From positions 117,114-181,113 of the forward strand of contig NZ_AOIM01000009.1 of assembly GCF_000337575.1 (NCBI RefSeq): a stretch of DNA of 64,000 nucleotides. The letters run 5' to 3'. Below, one piece after another: positions 9,861 to 19,238 of the stretch. Under the pieces are notes generated by a model. It saw nothing but the letters and a program-made list of their open reading frames with translations. It was not told where the DNA came from and did not search any database. Origin of the DNA: Natrialba hulunbeirensis JCM 10989. Lineage in GTDB: Archaea; Halobacteriota; Halobacteria; Halobacteriales; Natrialbaceae. Both the position numbers and the translations under genes were made by a program. Each line of letters opens with the position of its first letter. The stretch's first letter is position 1.

Positions 9861-10621
9861 TCGTGCTGAAACTCGGCGGCAGCGCGATTACGGAGAAAGA
9901 CCGCCCGGAAACCCTCGACGGGAAGTCGCTCGCGGCGGCAGCGGCGGCCGTTTCGAGCGCGTTCGAAACTGGAGACGAGGACAGTGACGACGACGCTATC
10001 GAGGACCTCGTCATCGTCCACGGCGGCGGCAGCTTCGGCCACCACAACGCAAGCGAACACGGCGTGACGACGACCGCTGGAAGCCACGACCCCGCAGCCG
10101 TCCACGATATTCATGGCGCGATGACGACACTCAACGAGTTCGTCCTGAGCCGTCTACTCGAGTACGATGTCCCGGCAGTACCGGTCCACCCCTTTTCCAC
10201 CGCTCACCGCGATTCGGGCGGCGACCTCACACTGCCGAGTCAGCAGGTCGAGACGCTGGTCGAGGAGGGATTCGTCCCCGTCCTCCACGGTGATCTCGTC
10301 GCCCACGCCGGCGAGGGCGCCACCGTCGTCAGCGGCGACGAACTGGTCGTCGACCTCGCTCGCAGCCTCGATGCGGATCGCATCGGTCTGTGTTCGACGG
10401 TGCCCGGCGTGCTCGACGATGCCGAGGAGGTGGTGCCCGAAATCACGTCGTTCGATGCCGTCGCAGATATTCTCGGTGAGAGCGAGGCGACGGACGTAAC
10501 GGGCGGGATGGCCGCGAAGGTACAGGCGCTGCTCGAACTCGAACCGGAGGCGTCTATTTTCGGCCTCGCCGATATTGAACCGTTCCTGGCGGGGGATGAG
10601 CCCGGGACGACGGTTCGCTGA
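9857..10621 (+). CDS. ipk: Isopentenyl phosphate kinase
   Basis: The 254-residue amino-acid-kinase-fold protein converts isopentenyl phosphate to isopentenyl diphosphate in the archaeal alternative mevalonate pathway. Seen are the N-terminal VLKLGGSAITEKDRPE, the Gly-rich VHGGGSFGHHNA carrying the catalytic-type His near residue 58, and the ATP-site block DVTGGMAAKVQALLELE. It overlaps the mevalonate kinase stop. In many archaea RNase J follows directly; here a permease gene on the opposite strand intervenes. Confidence 0.95.
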   Translation: MIVLKLGGSAITEKDRPETLDGKSLAAAAAAVSSAFETGDEDSDDDAIEDLVIVHGGGSFGHHNASEHGVTTTAGSHDPAAVHDIHGAMTTLNEFVLSRLLEYDVPAVPVHPFSTAHRDSGGDLTLPSQQVETLVEEGFVPVLHGDLVAHAGEGATVVSGDELVVDLARSLDADRIGLCSTVPGVLDDAEEVVPEITSFDAVADILGESEATDVTGGMAAKVQALLELEPEASIFGLADIEPFLAGDEPGTTVR

Positions 10622-10670
10622 TCGGATCGAATCCTCGCCGCGACGTTTGGTTACGGTGTGACTCGAGATC

Positions 10671-10810
10671 TGGGACGGGGGTAGGCCGGGATTGGGGTTG
10701 GAGCGGCATCGGCATCCGGATAGGGGTCCGAATCTGGGTTGGCGGGGTTGAGCTCGGAATCTGAGTTGGTACAGGATTGGGGTCAGAATCGGGGTCGGGG
10801 TCGGGGTCGG
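10671..10810 (+). repeat. G-rich degenerate repeat tract between convergent genes
   Basis: The stretch between the ends of ipk and the APC permease is built of variations on GGGGTTGG and GGGGTC. It finishes with three exact GGGGTC units at 10791-10808. Four or more closely spaced G-runs on one strand could form G-quadruplex DNA or RNA. As it lies between two converging genes, it may serve as a transcription or collision barrier, which is inference. Confidence 0.6.
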
Positions 10811-10821
10811 CTACACGGTAG

Positions 10822-13044
10822 CTACTTGAACAGCACCCGATCCAAAATCGGCCGCAAGAACGACCCACGGCGCGTTTTCTTCGAGTGGACCAGCAACACC
10901 GGCCCCTCGATCGAGGCTGCGATCCGGTCCGAACGCTGCTCGATGAGCAGGTCCGGTAGTCGCCTGTGGGTCATCGTACTCAGCATGACGAGCTGGGCCG
11001 ACTCGAGTTCCTCGGTCAGATCGTCGATCGTTTCGTTCGTTCGGAGAATCGAGGACTCGACGGGGACGGTGCAGAGTTCGTCGAGTTCGGCGTGGTACTC
11101 CTCGATCGTCTCCTCGAGTTCTTCGGGAGCGTCCTCGGAGACGGTAAAGACGAAGCGGACGCGGGCATCGAGAACGTCGGCCATCGCGTCGGCGAGTTCG
11201 ACTTTGAGAGGGTCGTTGAACGGACTGCGATCGGTGACGATTGCGATTTCATCCAGGTCGATCGGCTGTTCGTGCTGGACGAAGACTACGTCACACGGCG
11301 CGTGTTCCATGATCCAGTCGGTGTCACGGCCAAAGAGCGTATCGAGCCGACTCGCCGGTTTCTGCCGGGCGAGGACGAGGTCAGCCCCGGTTCGCTCGGC
11401 GAAGTTGACGACCGCGTGGCGGGTGTCGTGGCTGACGATTTCGCCGACTTCGACTGGAATGCCGAGGTAGCGCACGAGGTCGTCCGTTCGCTCTTCGAAC
11501 TCGGCGTCCTCGGAGGTGAGCTCTTCGGCGGCGGTGTCGAGGGGAACCTGGTCGGGGACTTCGTCGAAGCGGACCACGCGGATTCGACCGCCCTGTCGAC
11601 GGACGATCGGTGCGGCGAGCTGAATCAGCGCGTCTTCTTGCTCTCTGGTCACGTCGCGACGAATCGGAATGAGGATTTCATATTGGTCGTCGTCCGCGAG
11701 CTGTTCTTCGGTGTCCCGGACGAACTGGCGGCCGGCCTGTCGGCGTGCGAGTCCCTTGGCGACACCTTCGCGTTCGACACGTGACTCGCCGTACCACTTG
11801 TACCAGACGTAGCCGAAGATGACGATCCCGATCGAGCCGGCGATCGGCAGCAGATCCATCCAGCCGATGATGAACACCCCGGAGACGATACCGAAGAGCT
11901 GGACCCACGGATAGCCGGGCGTGTAGAAGTCGGGGTCGTACCACTCGAGATCGCGCTCGCGGAACGCGATCAGTGCGCCACAGACGAGGATGTAGACGAG
12001 AATCTGGAACGCGCCGGCGGATTTCGCGATCTGTTCGACATCGAGCGTGAGGATCGCGAAGATCATGAACGCGCCCGTGGTGACGATGGCGACGATCGGC
12101 GTTGCGAAGCGCGGATGGATGTACTCGAAAACGTCGAGGAAGAGGTTGTCACGGCTCAGCGCGAGTGGATAGCGAGAGGCGGTCAGAATACCGGCGTTCG
12201 CGGTACTGACGAGTGCGAGCAGTGCGGCGAGGACGATCGCGAACAGGAACAACTCCCCGAAGAGGACGTCGACAGCTTCGGCCATCGGCGCTTCTTCGCC
12301 GGCGAGGGTCTCGCCCTCAATGACGCCGACGAGGACGAAGACGAGCAGCGCGTAGAGGATCGAGGTCGCGACGAGCGAGGCGAGCAGGCCGAGCGGGAGG
12401 TTCCGACCAGGGTTCTCGATCTCCTCGGCGACGGCGGCGACCTTCGTGACGCCGGCGTAGGAGACGAGCACCGTTGCAGTCGCGGTGAAGACGCCGCCCA
12501 GCCCCTCGGTGAAGAACGGGTCGTAATTCGCACCGTCGACGCGGATGATCGAACCAGCGACGAAGACAGAGAGGATGAGAAGCATGACGATGACCATAAT
12601 CAGTTGCAGGCCACCGGTCTGTTTAACGCCGATCAGGTTGACGGCGATCAAAATAAGCGCGAACGTCACCGCGACTGCCTCAATACTCGGGAGTGCCATC
12701 ACGGCTTCAAGGTAGAACATGCCGCCGACGAGCGCGAGCGCACCCTTTAGCATCAACATGAGCCAGGTACCGAGACCGGCAATCGTCCCGACGGCGGGAC
12801 CCATCCCGCGCTCGATGAAGACGTAGTCGCCGCCGGCTTCTGGCATCGCCGTTCCGAGTTCGGCGATACTCAGTGCGGCCGGCACGACGAGAATCGCAGC
12901 GATCACGAACGAGAGGATAACTGCGGGCCCGGCTTCGGCCATCGCAATGCCAGGCAGGATGAAGATACCGCTACCGATCATCGCGCCCATACTGATCGCG
13001 ATAACGGAGAACAGCCCAAGGTCGCGTTCGAGATCCTTCGCCAT
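10822..13044 (-). CDS. APC-family amino acid permease with C-terminal UspA domains
   Basis: The 740-residue protein opens with the APC motif SMGAMIGSGIFILPGIAM. It has about twelve membrane helices up to residue 430, including VLVSYAGVTKVAAVAEEIENP typical of amino-acid/polyamine permeases. The remaining 300 residues form two cytosolic universal-stress-protein-like modules (DQYEILIPIRRDVTREQED; DEIAIVTDRSPFNDPLKVE). Such fusions are common in haloarchaea and probably link uptake to nucleotide or stress sensing. It is transcribed against ipk and splits the usual ipk-RNase J pair. Substrate is unknown. Confidence 0.88.
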   Translation of the reverse strand: MAKDLERDLGLFSVIAISMGAMIGSGIFILPGIAMAEAGPAVILSFVIAAILVVPAALSIAELGTAMPEAGGDYVFIERGMGPAVGTIAGLGTWLMLMLKGALALVGGMFYLEAVMALPSIEAVAVTFALILIAVNLIGVKQTGGLQLIMVIVMLLILSVFVAGSIIRVDGANYDPFFTEGLGGVFTATATVLVSYAGVTKVAAVAEEIENPGRNLPLGLLASLVATSILYALLVFVLVGVIEGETLAGEEAPMAEAVDVLFGELFLFAIVLAALLALVSTANAGILTASRYPLALSRDNLFLDVFEYIHPRFATPIVAIVTTGAFMIFAILTLDVEQIAKSAGAFQILVYILVCGALIAFRERDLEWYDPDFYTPGYPWVQLFGIVSGVFIIGWMDLLPIAGSIGIVIFGYVWYKWYGESRVEREGVAKGLARRQAGRQFVRDTEEQLADDDQYEILIPIRRDVTREQEDALIQLAAPIVRRQGGRIRVVRFDEVPDQVPLDTAAEELTSEDAEFEERTDDLVRYLGIPVEVGEIVSHDTRHAVVNFAERTGADLVLARQKPASRLDTLFGRDTDWIMEHAPCDVVFVQHEQPIDLDEIAIVTDRSPFNDPLKVELADAMADVLDARVRFVFTVSEDAPEELEETIEEYHAELDELCTVPVESSILRTNETIDDLTEELESAQLVMLSTMTHRRLPDLLIEQRSDRIAASIEGPVLLVHSKKTRRGSFLRPILDRVLFK

Positions 13045-13449
13045 TACTCACGTGTTTTGAACGGAAGGTTAGAAACCTTCGCATCTCGGAACCGAGTGGG
13101 CGATATTCCGGAATTAAATGAAAGTGTTGCCGCAAGAGTCTCAAATTGTGTGACAGCCGTTCAGTTTCAGCGTGCAATCGGTGGTGGTGAGTACTTCTCG
13201 GAGTAGCTCAATTGCGGTGGGGGACCAACCCACTGCGTTTTTAACACCCGGGCGTGTAGATGGCAGTAGCGAAACCCGCGGGCAAGTGCGTCTCGGGGCG
13301 GTACTGGCGACGAACGGCGTCGTCACACCGCCACTATGCCGAACGCATAGCGGGATGGCCGACGCGCTGTAAGACGCCGGGGCCGTACGAGCAGGAGTCC
13401 GCGGACTGTTTCGGTGAGAGTCAATACGCGGCTTTCAGTGCTACGAACT
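13045..13449. promoter_or_regulatory. Divergent promoter region and long RNase J leader
   Basis: This 405-nt gap separates the divergent permease and RNase J genes. TTTTTAAC at 13238-13245 is a good TATA-like element for RNase J and would give a leader of about 190 nt. That leader is GC-rich and contains short self-complementary segments such as GGCGACG...CGTCGTC near 13307-13323. ATG 13260 opens a frame that runs into RNase J in another phase and is not convincing as a gene. No tRNA was found here. Confidence 0.45.
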
Positions 13450-14802
13450 ATGGAAATCGAAATCGCAACAATCGGCGGCTACGAAGAAGTTGGACGGCAG
13501 ATGACTGCTGTCCGCGCCGGTGACGACGTCGTTATCTTCGACATGGGGCTGAACCTCTCGCAGGTTCTCATCCACGACAACGTCGAAACCGAGCGGATGC
13601 ACAGTCTCGACCTGATCGACATGGGCGCAATTCCGGACGACCGGATCATGAGCGACCTCGAAGGCGACGTGCAGGCTATCGTGCCGACGCACGGCCACCT
13701 GGACCACATCGGAGCCATCTCCAAGCTGGCCCACCGCTACGACGCACCCATCGTCGCGACGCCCTTTACGATCGAACTGGTCAAGCAACAGATCGAGGGC
13801 GAACAGAAGTTCGGCGTCGAGAACGACCTGATCAAGATGGACGCCGGCGAGACGATGTCGATCGGCGATTCCGGTAAGGTCGACCTCGAATTCGTCAACG
13901 TCACCCACTCGATCATCGACGCGATCAACCCGGTCCTGCACACGCCCGAAGGTGCAGTCGTCTACGGACTGGACAAGCGTATGGACCACTCGCCGGTCCT
14001 CGGCGACCCCATCGACATGGAGCGCTTCCGTGAGATCGGTCGCGAAGGTGAAGGCGTCCTCTGTTACATCGAGGACTGTACGAACGCGAACAAGAAGGGC
14101 CGGACGCCCTCTGAAAGCGTCGCCCGCGAGCACCTCCGGGACGTCCTCTACAGCATGGAGGACTACGACGGCGGCATCGTCGCCACGACGTTCTCGAGCC
14201 ACATCTCGCGTGTCACGAGCCTCGTCGAGTTCGCCAAGGACATCGGCCGCCAGCCGGTCCTCCTCGGGCGCTCGATGGAGAAGTACTCCGGCACGGCAGA
14301 GCGACTCGACTTCGTCGACTTCCCGGACGACCTCGGCATGTTCGGCCACCGCAAGTCCGTCGACCGCACGTTCAAGCGGATCATGAACGAGGGCAAGGAG
14401 AACTACCTGCCCGTCGTGACGGGCCACCAGGGCGAGCCACGCGCGATGCTCACCCGCATGGCCCGCGGCGAGACGCCGTACGAACTGGACGACGGTGACA
14501 AGGTCGTCTTCTCCGCTCGCGTGATTCCGGAGCCAACCAACGAAGGCCAGCGCTACCAGGCCGAAAAGCTGCTGGGCATGCAGGGCGCTCGCGTCTACGA
14601 CGACATCCACGTTTCCGGCCACCTGAACCAGGAGGGCCACTACGAGATGCTCGACGCACTGCAGCCCCAGAACATCATTCCGGCCCACCAGGACCTGAAG
14701 GGGCTGTCGGGCTACGTCAAGCTCTGTGAGAGCGAGGGGTACCAGATGGGACGGGACGTGCACGTCTCGCGCAACGGCAACCTCATCCAGCTTGTCGAGT
14801 GA
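13450..14802 (+). CDS. rnj: Ribonuclease J (metallo-beta-lactamase/beta-CASP)
   Basis: The ATG at 13450 is chosen because [21 protein letters not shown] is the normal archaeal RNase J start; a GTG 36 nt upstream adds only a poorly conserved leader. The 450-residue enzyme carries the metal motif [12 protein letters not shown] (HxHxDH, near residues 80-88). The beta-CASP region includes STFSSHISR-like residues ([11 protein letters not shown]), and the terminal [15 protein letters not shown] and PAHQD supply further His ligands. It is a 5'-3' exonuclease acting in archaeal RNA turnover. The idsA gene starts one base after its stop. Confidence 0.95.
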   Translation: MEIEIATIGGYEEVGRQMTAVRAGDDVVIFDMGLNLSQVLIHDNVETERMHSLDLIDMGAIPDDRIMSDLEGDVQAIVPTHGHLDHIGAISKLAHRYDAPIVATPFTIELVKQQIEGEQKFGVENDLIKMDAGETMSIGDSGKVDLEFVNVTHSIIDAINPVLHTPEGAVVYGLDKRMDHSPVLGDPIDMERFREIGREGEGVLCYIEDCTNANKKGRTPSESVAREHLRDVLYSMEDYDGGIVATTFSSHISRVTSLVEFAKDIGRQPVLLGRSMEKYSGTAERLDFVDFPDDLGMFGHRKSVDRTFKRIMNEGKENYLPVVTGHQGEPRAMLTRMARGETPYELDDGDKVVFSARVIPEPTNEGQRYQAEKLLGMQGARVYDDIHVSGHLNQEGHYEMLDALQPQNIIPAHQDLKGLSGYVKLCESEGYQMGRDVHVSRNGNLIQLVE

Positions 14803-14803
14803 T

Positions 14804-15853
14804 ATGACGACCTCTAAGGCACGAGAAGAGACGGTACTCGAGGCGGTCCGGGCGCGGCGGGAACTCGTCAACGAGGCAATTCCCGACGAGCTACCGATCC
14901 AGGATCCCGAACGGCTCTATGAAGCCTCGCGGTACCTGCTCGATGCAGGTGGAAAACGACTACGACCGACCGTCCTGCTTGCGGCGGCGGAAGCACTCGC
15001 AGATGTCGAGCCACTGTCGACTGACTACCGGTCGTTCCCGACACTGAACGGCGACGAGATCGATATGATGGACGCCGCGGTCAGCGTCGAGGTTATCCAG
15101 TCGTTCACGCTGATCCACGACGACATCATGGACGACGACGATCTTCGACGCGGCGTTCCCGCCGTCCACCGTGAGTACGACCTCGAGACGGCCATTCTGG
15201 CCGGCGATACGCTCTACTCGAAGGCGTTCGAGATCATGCTCGAGACGGGTGCGGAACCGTCTCGAACGGTCGACGCACTCGGCGTGCTCGCGACGACCTG
15301 CACGAAGATCTGTGAGGGCCAGGCACTCGACGTCACCTTCGAGAAGCGCGACAGCGTCGCGCCCGAGGAGTACCTCGAGATGGTCGAACAGAAGACCGCC
15401 GTCCTCTATGCGGCGTCGGCCTGCCTCCCCGCAATCTTGCAGGGAGCCGACCAGGAGACGATCGACGCACTGTACGGCTACGGCCTCGACATCGGCCGCG
15501 CGTTCCAGATCCAGGACGACGTGCTCGACCTGACCGTTCCGAGCGACAAACTCGGCAAACAGCGCGGCAGCGACCTCGTCGAGGAGAAACAGACCCTTAT
15601 CACCGTCCACGCCCGCGATCAGGGCGTCGACATCGAGGGGCTCGTCGACACCGAAGACGTCGACGCCGTCACCGAGGCGGAGATCGACGACGCTGTGGCC
15701 GAACTCGAGAAGGCCGGCTCGATCGACTACGCCAACGAGACGGCTCGCGATCTGGTCGAACAGGGCAAGAACCGTCTCGATGTCCTGCCGGACAACGAGG
15801 CCCGCGAGTTGCTGTGTGAGATCGCGGATTATCTGATCGAACGCGGTTACTAA
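14804..15853 (+). CDS. idsA: Geranylgeranyl/farnesyl diphosphate synthase
   Basis: Start ATG 14804 lies one base after the RNase J stop, so the genes are coupled; an in-frame start further upstream would lie inside RNase J. The 349-residue protein has the first aspartate-rich motif DDIMDDDD near residues 105-112 and the second QDDVLDL near 236-242. It also has GGKRLRPTVLL near 46 and EGQALDVTFEKR. It condenses isopentenyl diphosphate onto allylic primers to make the C20 chains of archaeal lipids, completing the pathway begun by Mvk and Ipk here. Confidence 0.95.
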   Translation: MTTSKAREETVLEAVRARRELVNEAIPDELPIQDPERLYEASRYLLDAGGKRLRPTVLLAAAEALADVEPLSTDYRSFPTLNGDEIDMMDAAVSVEVIQSFTLIHDDIMDDDDLRRGVPAVHREYDLETAILAGDTLYSKAFEIMLETGAEPSRTVDALGVLATTCTKICEGQALDVTFEKRDSVAPEEYLEMVEQKTAVLYAASACLPAILQGADQETIDALYGYGLDIGRAFQIQDDVLDLTVPSDKLGKQRGSDLVEEKQTLITVHARDQGVDIEGLVDTEDVDAVTEAEIDDAVAELEKAGSIDYANETARDLVEQGKNRLDVLPDNEARELLCEIADYLIERGY

Positions 15854-15912
15854 TTGGCTGGCTCGCACACGGGCCACCACAACCACACGACCGCTTTCGT
15901 TTCTGCTGCGTG

Positions 15913-17139
15913 CTACCTGTTCGTGACCTCCTGGTCTTTCTCTGGCTCCGTCTGGGACTCTACCGTGTCAGCCTCCGTCTCCGGTTCTGCTCGCGACTCT
16001 CTCACGTCGGACTCGAGTTCTCCGTCCCCTTCCATCGACCCCGTCGATGCCACTCGAAACCCACGATCACCGCGCGCCTGATGCGTTCGTTGGGGATACG
16101 GAATCGTAATCGCTTCACGCTCGAACGCGTCCTTGATCGCGTCGATGACGACCGTCTGGGCCTGCCAAACGCGTCTGCGCTTCGGGTCCTCGATCCAGAA
16201 CTGTAACTCGAGTACGACCGCGGAGTCGCCGAAGCGTTTGGAGACGACCTGGGGCTCTTTGAGTGGGCTGATGATGTCGATATCGGTGATAGCGTCTCGG
16301 ATGATGGTTCGGGCGCGATGGAGGTCAGTCTCGTAGTCGACGCCGAGTTCGATGTCGACGCGGAGGCGATTGCTTCGCGAGTAGTTGATGAGTTCGTTCG
16401 AGGTGAGTTCGTCGTTCGGGACGAGGACGTGTTCGTCGTTGAACGTCCGGATCTTCGTGTGTGAAATGGTGATGTCCTGGACGATGCCGGCGGTTTTGCG
16501 CTCGTTCTGGTTTGCGACTTCGATCCAGTCGCCGGCCCGGAAGGGGCGCGTAAAGAGGAGGAGAAAGCCGGCAACGAACGCGGCGACGGTCTTCTGAGCG
16601 GCTAGCCCGAAGACGGCGCTGACGACACCAGCACTGAGGATGAGATTCGTCAGTTCGATCCCCCAGATCGACATGATGACCAGCCCTGCGACGACGAAGA
16701 TACCGGCGTCGGCCGTGTGGTAGGCGACCTCTTTCTGGTGGTTCGTGATGAGGTCTTCTCGGTAGAGGCGGTCGAACGAGCGGTTGACCATTCGAATGAG
16801 CAGATAGCCGGTGATGAGAATCGCGACCGACACCGCACCGCGGATACCGGTGAATCTGTCGACGAAGATGGCGTCAAGAACCTCCTCGAAGACGAACGAG
16901 AGTGCCCAGATGTCGGCAAGAACGTACGATGCAACGACGACGCTCCCAGCGAGAACGGCCATCTCGACTGCTTCAGCAAAGTTTCGCGTATAGCGGTCGC
17001 CGAGGAGACGTCGCAGGCTTCGAATCAACGCAAATAACGCGACGAGTGCGAAGATAACGGCGATGCTAGTGAGCAGTTGCAGTGGCGGAGAGCCGTAGAG
17101 TACGTCCTGTATCCAGTCGCGGTAGAGGGAGAACGTCAT
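15913..17139 (-). CDS. MscS-family mechanosensitive channel
   Basis: The 408-residue protein has about four or five membrane helices in residues 20-205. The pore-lining TM3 is rich in Gly/Ala (SAGVVSAVFGLAAQKTVAAF, residues near 170-190), followed directly by the MscS beta domain (RPFRAGDWIEVANQ, NDELTSNELINYSR). It should open under membrane tension and release osmolytes on hypo-osmotic shock, a vital function for a halophile. The C-terminal 60 residues are acidic and low complexity. It converges on idsA and diverges from gltX. Confidence 0.9.
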   Translation of the reverse strand: MTFSLYRDWIQDVLYGSPPLQLLTSIAVIFALVALFALIRSLRRLLGDRYTRNFAEAVEMAVLAGSVVVASYVLADIWALSFVFEEVLDAIFVDRFTGIRGAVSVAILITGYLLIRMVNRSFDRLYREDLITNHQKEVAYHTADAGIFVVAGLVIMSIWGIELTNLILSAGVVSAVFGLAAQKTVAAFVAGFLLLFTRPFRAGDWIEVANQNERKTAGIVQDITISHTKIRTFNDEHVLVPNDELTSNELINYSRSNRLRVDIELGVDYETDLHRARTIIRDAITDIDIISPLKEPQVVSKRFGDSAVVLELQFWIEDPKRRRVWQAQTVVIDAIKDAFEREAITIPYPQRTHQARGDRGFRVASTGSMEGDGELESDVRESRAEPETEADTVESQTEPEKDQEVTNR

Positions 17140-17342
17140 TTCGGATGTGGCGCTCGTTGCTCTGCCGTTCTAAGGGTGTTACTTGCGTGCGACGGTACTG
17201 TGCTGGAACCGATGTGTGCCGGCTCTCCCCTACACGATCCGGCCTGAACGGACCCGAACCAACCCGAACTAACCTAACCCAACTCGAATCGCACGACCCG
17301 ACACCGCGGAGGTTTTGGTCCGTGCATGAATACCCCCCAGTA

Positions 17343-19109
17343 ATGAACGACGATCTCCGCGAACGGATCGAGCGCGAAGCCGAGAAACACGCGCTGTTGA
17401 ACGCCGTCAAACACGAGAGCGACGCCAACGTCGGCGCCATCATGGGGCCGCTGATGGGCGAAAACCCCGACTTCCGCGAGCACGGGGACGAAATCCCGGG
17501 CGTCATCGGCGGCGTCATCGGCCAGGTCAACGACCTTTCTTACGACGAAAAGCGCGAGCGACTCGAGGAGCTCGCGCCCGAGGAACTCGCCGAAATCGAA
17601 GCGGAGGACGAGGCGGACGAACACGACCTGCCGTCGCTCCCCAACGCCGTGGAGCCAGGCTCCACGAGCCCTGACTCGCAGGCTCGTCAGGACGCCGAGG
17701 AGCACGACGACATCCGCATGCGCTGTGCGCCGAACCCGAACGGCCCGTGGCACGTCGGCCACGCCCGCATGCCCGCCGTCATCGGCACCTACCGCGAGCG
17801 CTACGACGGCTGGTTCTGCGTGCGCTTCGACGACACCGACCCCGAGACGAAGCGTCCCGACCTCGAGGCCTACGACGCGATCCTCGAGGATCTCGAGTAC
17901 CTCGGCTTCGAGCCGGACGAGATCTTCCGCGCGAGCGACCGACTCGAGACGTACTACGAGCACGCCCACGAACTGATCGACCTGGGCGGGGCCTACACCT
18001 GCTCTTGCTCGGGCGAGGAGTTCTCGGAGCTGAAGAACTCGGGCGAGCCGTGTCCCCACCGCGAGAAGGACGTCGAAACGGTCCGCTCGGAGTTCGAGGA
18101 CATGGTCGCCGGCGAGTACGAGAGCGGCGAGATGGTCCTCCGTGTGAAGACCGACATCGAGCACAAGAACCCCGCGCTGCGTGACTGGGTCGCGTTCCGG
18201 ATGATCGACACGCCCCACCCGCGCGAGGAAGCCAGTGAGTATCGCTGCTGGCCGATGCTCGACTTCCAGTCCGGTGTCGACGACCACCTGATCGGCATCA
18301 CGCACATCATCCGTGGCATCGACCTGCAGGACTCCGCAAAGCGCCAGCAGTTCGTCTACGACTACTTCGGCTGGGACTACCCCGAAGTCGTCCACTGGGG
18401 CCACGTCCAGGTCGACGCCTACGACGTGAAGATGAGCACCTCCACGATTTCGGAACTGATCGAGGAGGGCGAACTCGACGGCTGGGACGACCCGCGCGCA
18501 CCGACGCTCAAGAGCCTCCGCCGGCGCGGCATCCGCGGCCAGGCCATCGTCGACGCGATGGTCGAACTCGGTACCTCGACCAGCGACGTCGACCTCGCGA
18601 TGAGTTCCGTCTACGCGAACAACCGCGACCTGGTCGACGACGAGACCGACCGCCGATTCCTCGTCCGCGACGGCGTCGAACTCCCACTCGGCGGCAGTCC
18701 GCCAGCAGAGGCCAACCCGCCGCTACACCCCAACCACGAGGAACGCGGCGTCCGCGAGATTCCCGTCGGCGATGCCGTGCTACTCGAGTCCGACGACCTG
18801 CCAGCCCGCGAGGAGCGCATCTGGCTCAAGGGGCTTGGCTGCTTCCAGTACACCCGCGATACGCTCCAGTACACCGGCGAGGACATCGACGTGGTTCGCG
18901 AGGGTGACGTCGACGTTATCCACTGGGTGCCAGCAGCCGAGAGTGTCCCCGTCCGGCTGCGGACGGTGACGGGTGACGTCGCCGGACAGGCAGAGCCCGA
19001 AGTGGGTGCACTCGAGTCGGACGAGCTGGTGCAGTTCGAGCGTGTTGGCTTCGCTCGGATCGACCGCCACGAGGACGACGAGACGGTCGCATACTATACG
19101 CACAGCTAG
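17343..19109 (+). CDS. gltX: Glutamyl-tRNA synthetase (archaeal type)
   Basis: ATG 17343 is preferred over upstream starts because MNDDLRERIEREAEKHALLN is the usual beginning of haloarchaeal GluRS, and the upstream frame covers promoter DNA. The 588-residue class I enzyme has the HIGH-type motif NPNGPWHVGHAR near residues 130-141 and the KMSKS-type loop VKMSTSTI near 363. Archaeal GluRS charges tRNA-Glu and, in organisms with a transamidation route, tRNA-Gln. It ends the interrupted Mvk-Ipk-RnJ-IdsA-GltX series. A cognate tRNA-Glu gene is also in the window (38778). Confidence 0.96.
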   Translation: MNDDLRERIEREAEKHALLNAVKHESDANVGAIMGPLMGENPDFREHGDEIPGVIGGVIGQVNDLSYDEKRERLEELAPEELAEIEAEDEADEHDLPSLPNAVEPGSTSPDSQARQDAEEHDDIRMRCAPNPNGPWHVGHARMPAVIGTYRERYDGWFCVRFDDTDPETKRPDLEAYDAILEDLEYLGFEPDEIFRASDRLETYYEHAHELIDLGGAYTCSCSGEEFSELKNSGEPCPHREKDVETVRSEFEDMVAGEYESGEMVLRVKTDIEHKNPALRDWVAFRMIDTPHPREEASEYRCWPMLDFQSGVDDHLIGITHIIRGIDLQDSAKRQQFVYDYFGWDYPEVVHWGHVQVDAYDVKMSTSTISELIEEGELDGWDDPRAPTLKSLRRRGIRGQAIVDAMVELGTSTSDVDLAMSSVYANNRDLVDDETDRRFLVRDGVELPLGGSPPAEANPPLHPNHEERGVREIPVGDAVLLESDDLPAREERIWLKGLGCFQYTRDTLQYTGEDIDVVREGDVDVIHWVPAAESVPVRLRTVTGDVAGQAEPEVGALESDELVQFERVGFARIDRHEDDETVAYYTHS

Positions 19110-19238
19110 GCGCTCACCTGCGTGAGCGCGATGTGCTGTGTATTTCGGCAGTGAAAATTGAGACGGTGGCGGCACAAAGCAGGTAGCGAGCGGTGGTGTG
19201 TCGGCGTTGCTGTGGGCTACCTGGTCGCGGGTGTGGCG

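Noticed and set aside
13260-13523. 87-residue frame starting close behind the RNase J TATA box
   Set aside because: Its second half lies out of phase inside the RNase J coding region and the product is basic and Arg/Ser-rich, unlike real haloarchaeal proteins.
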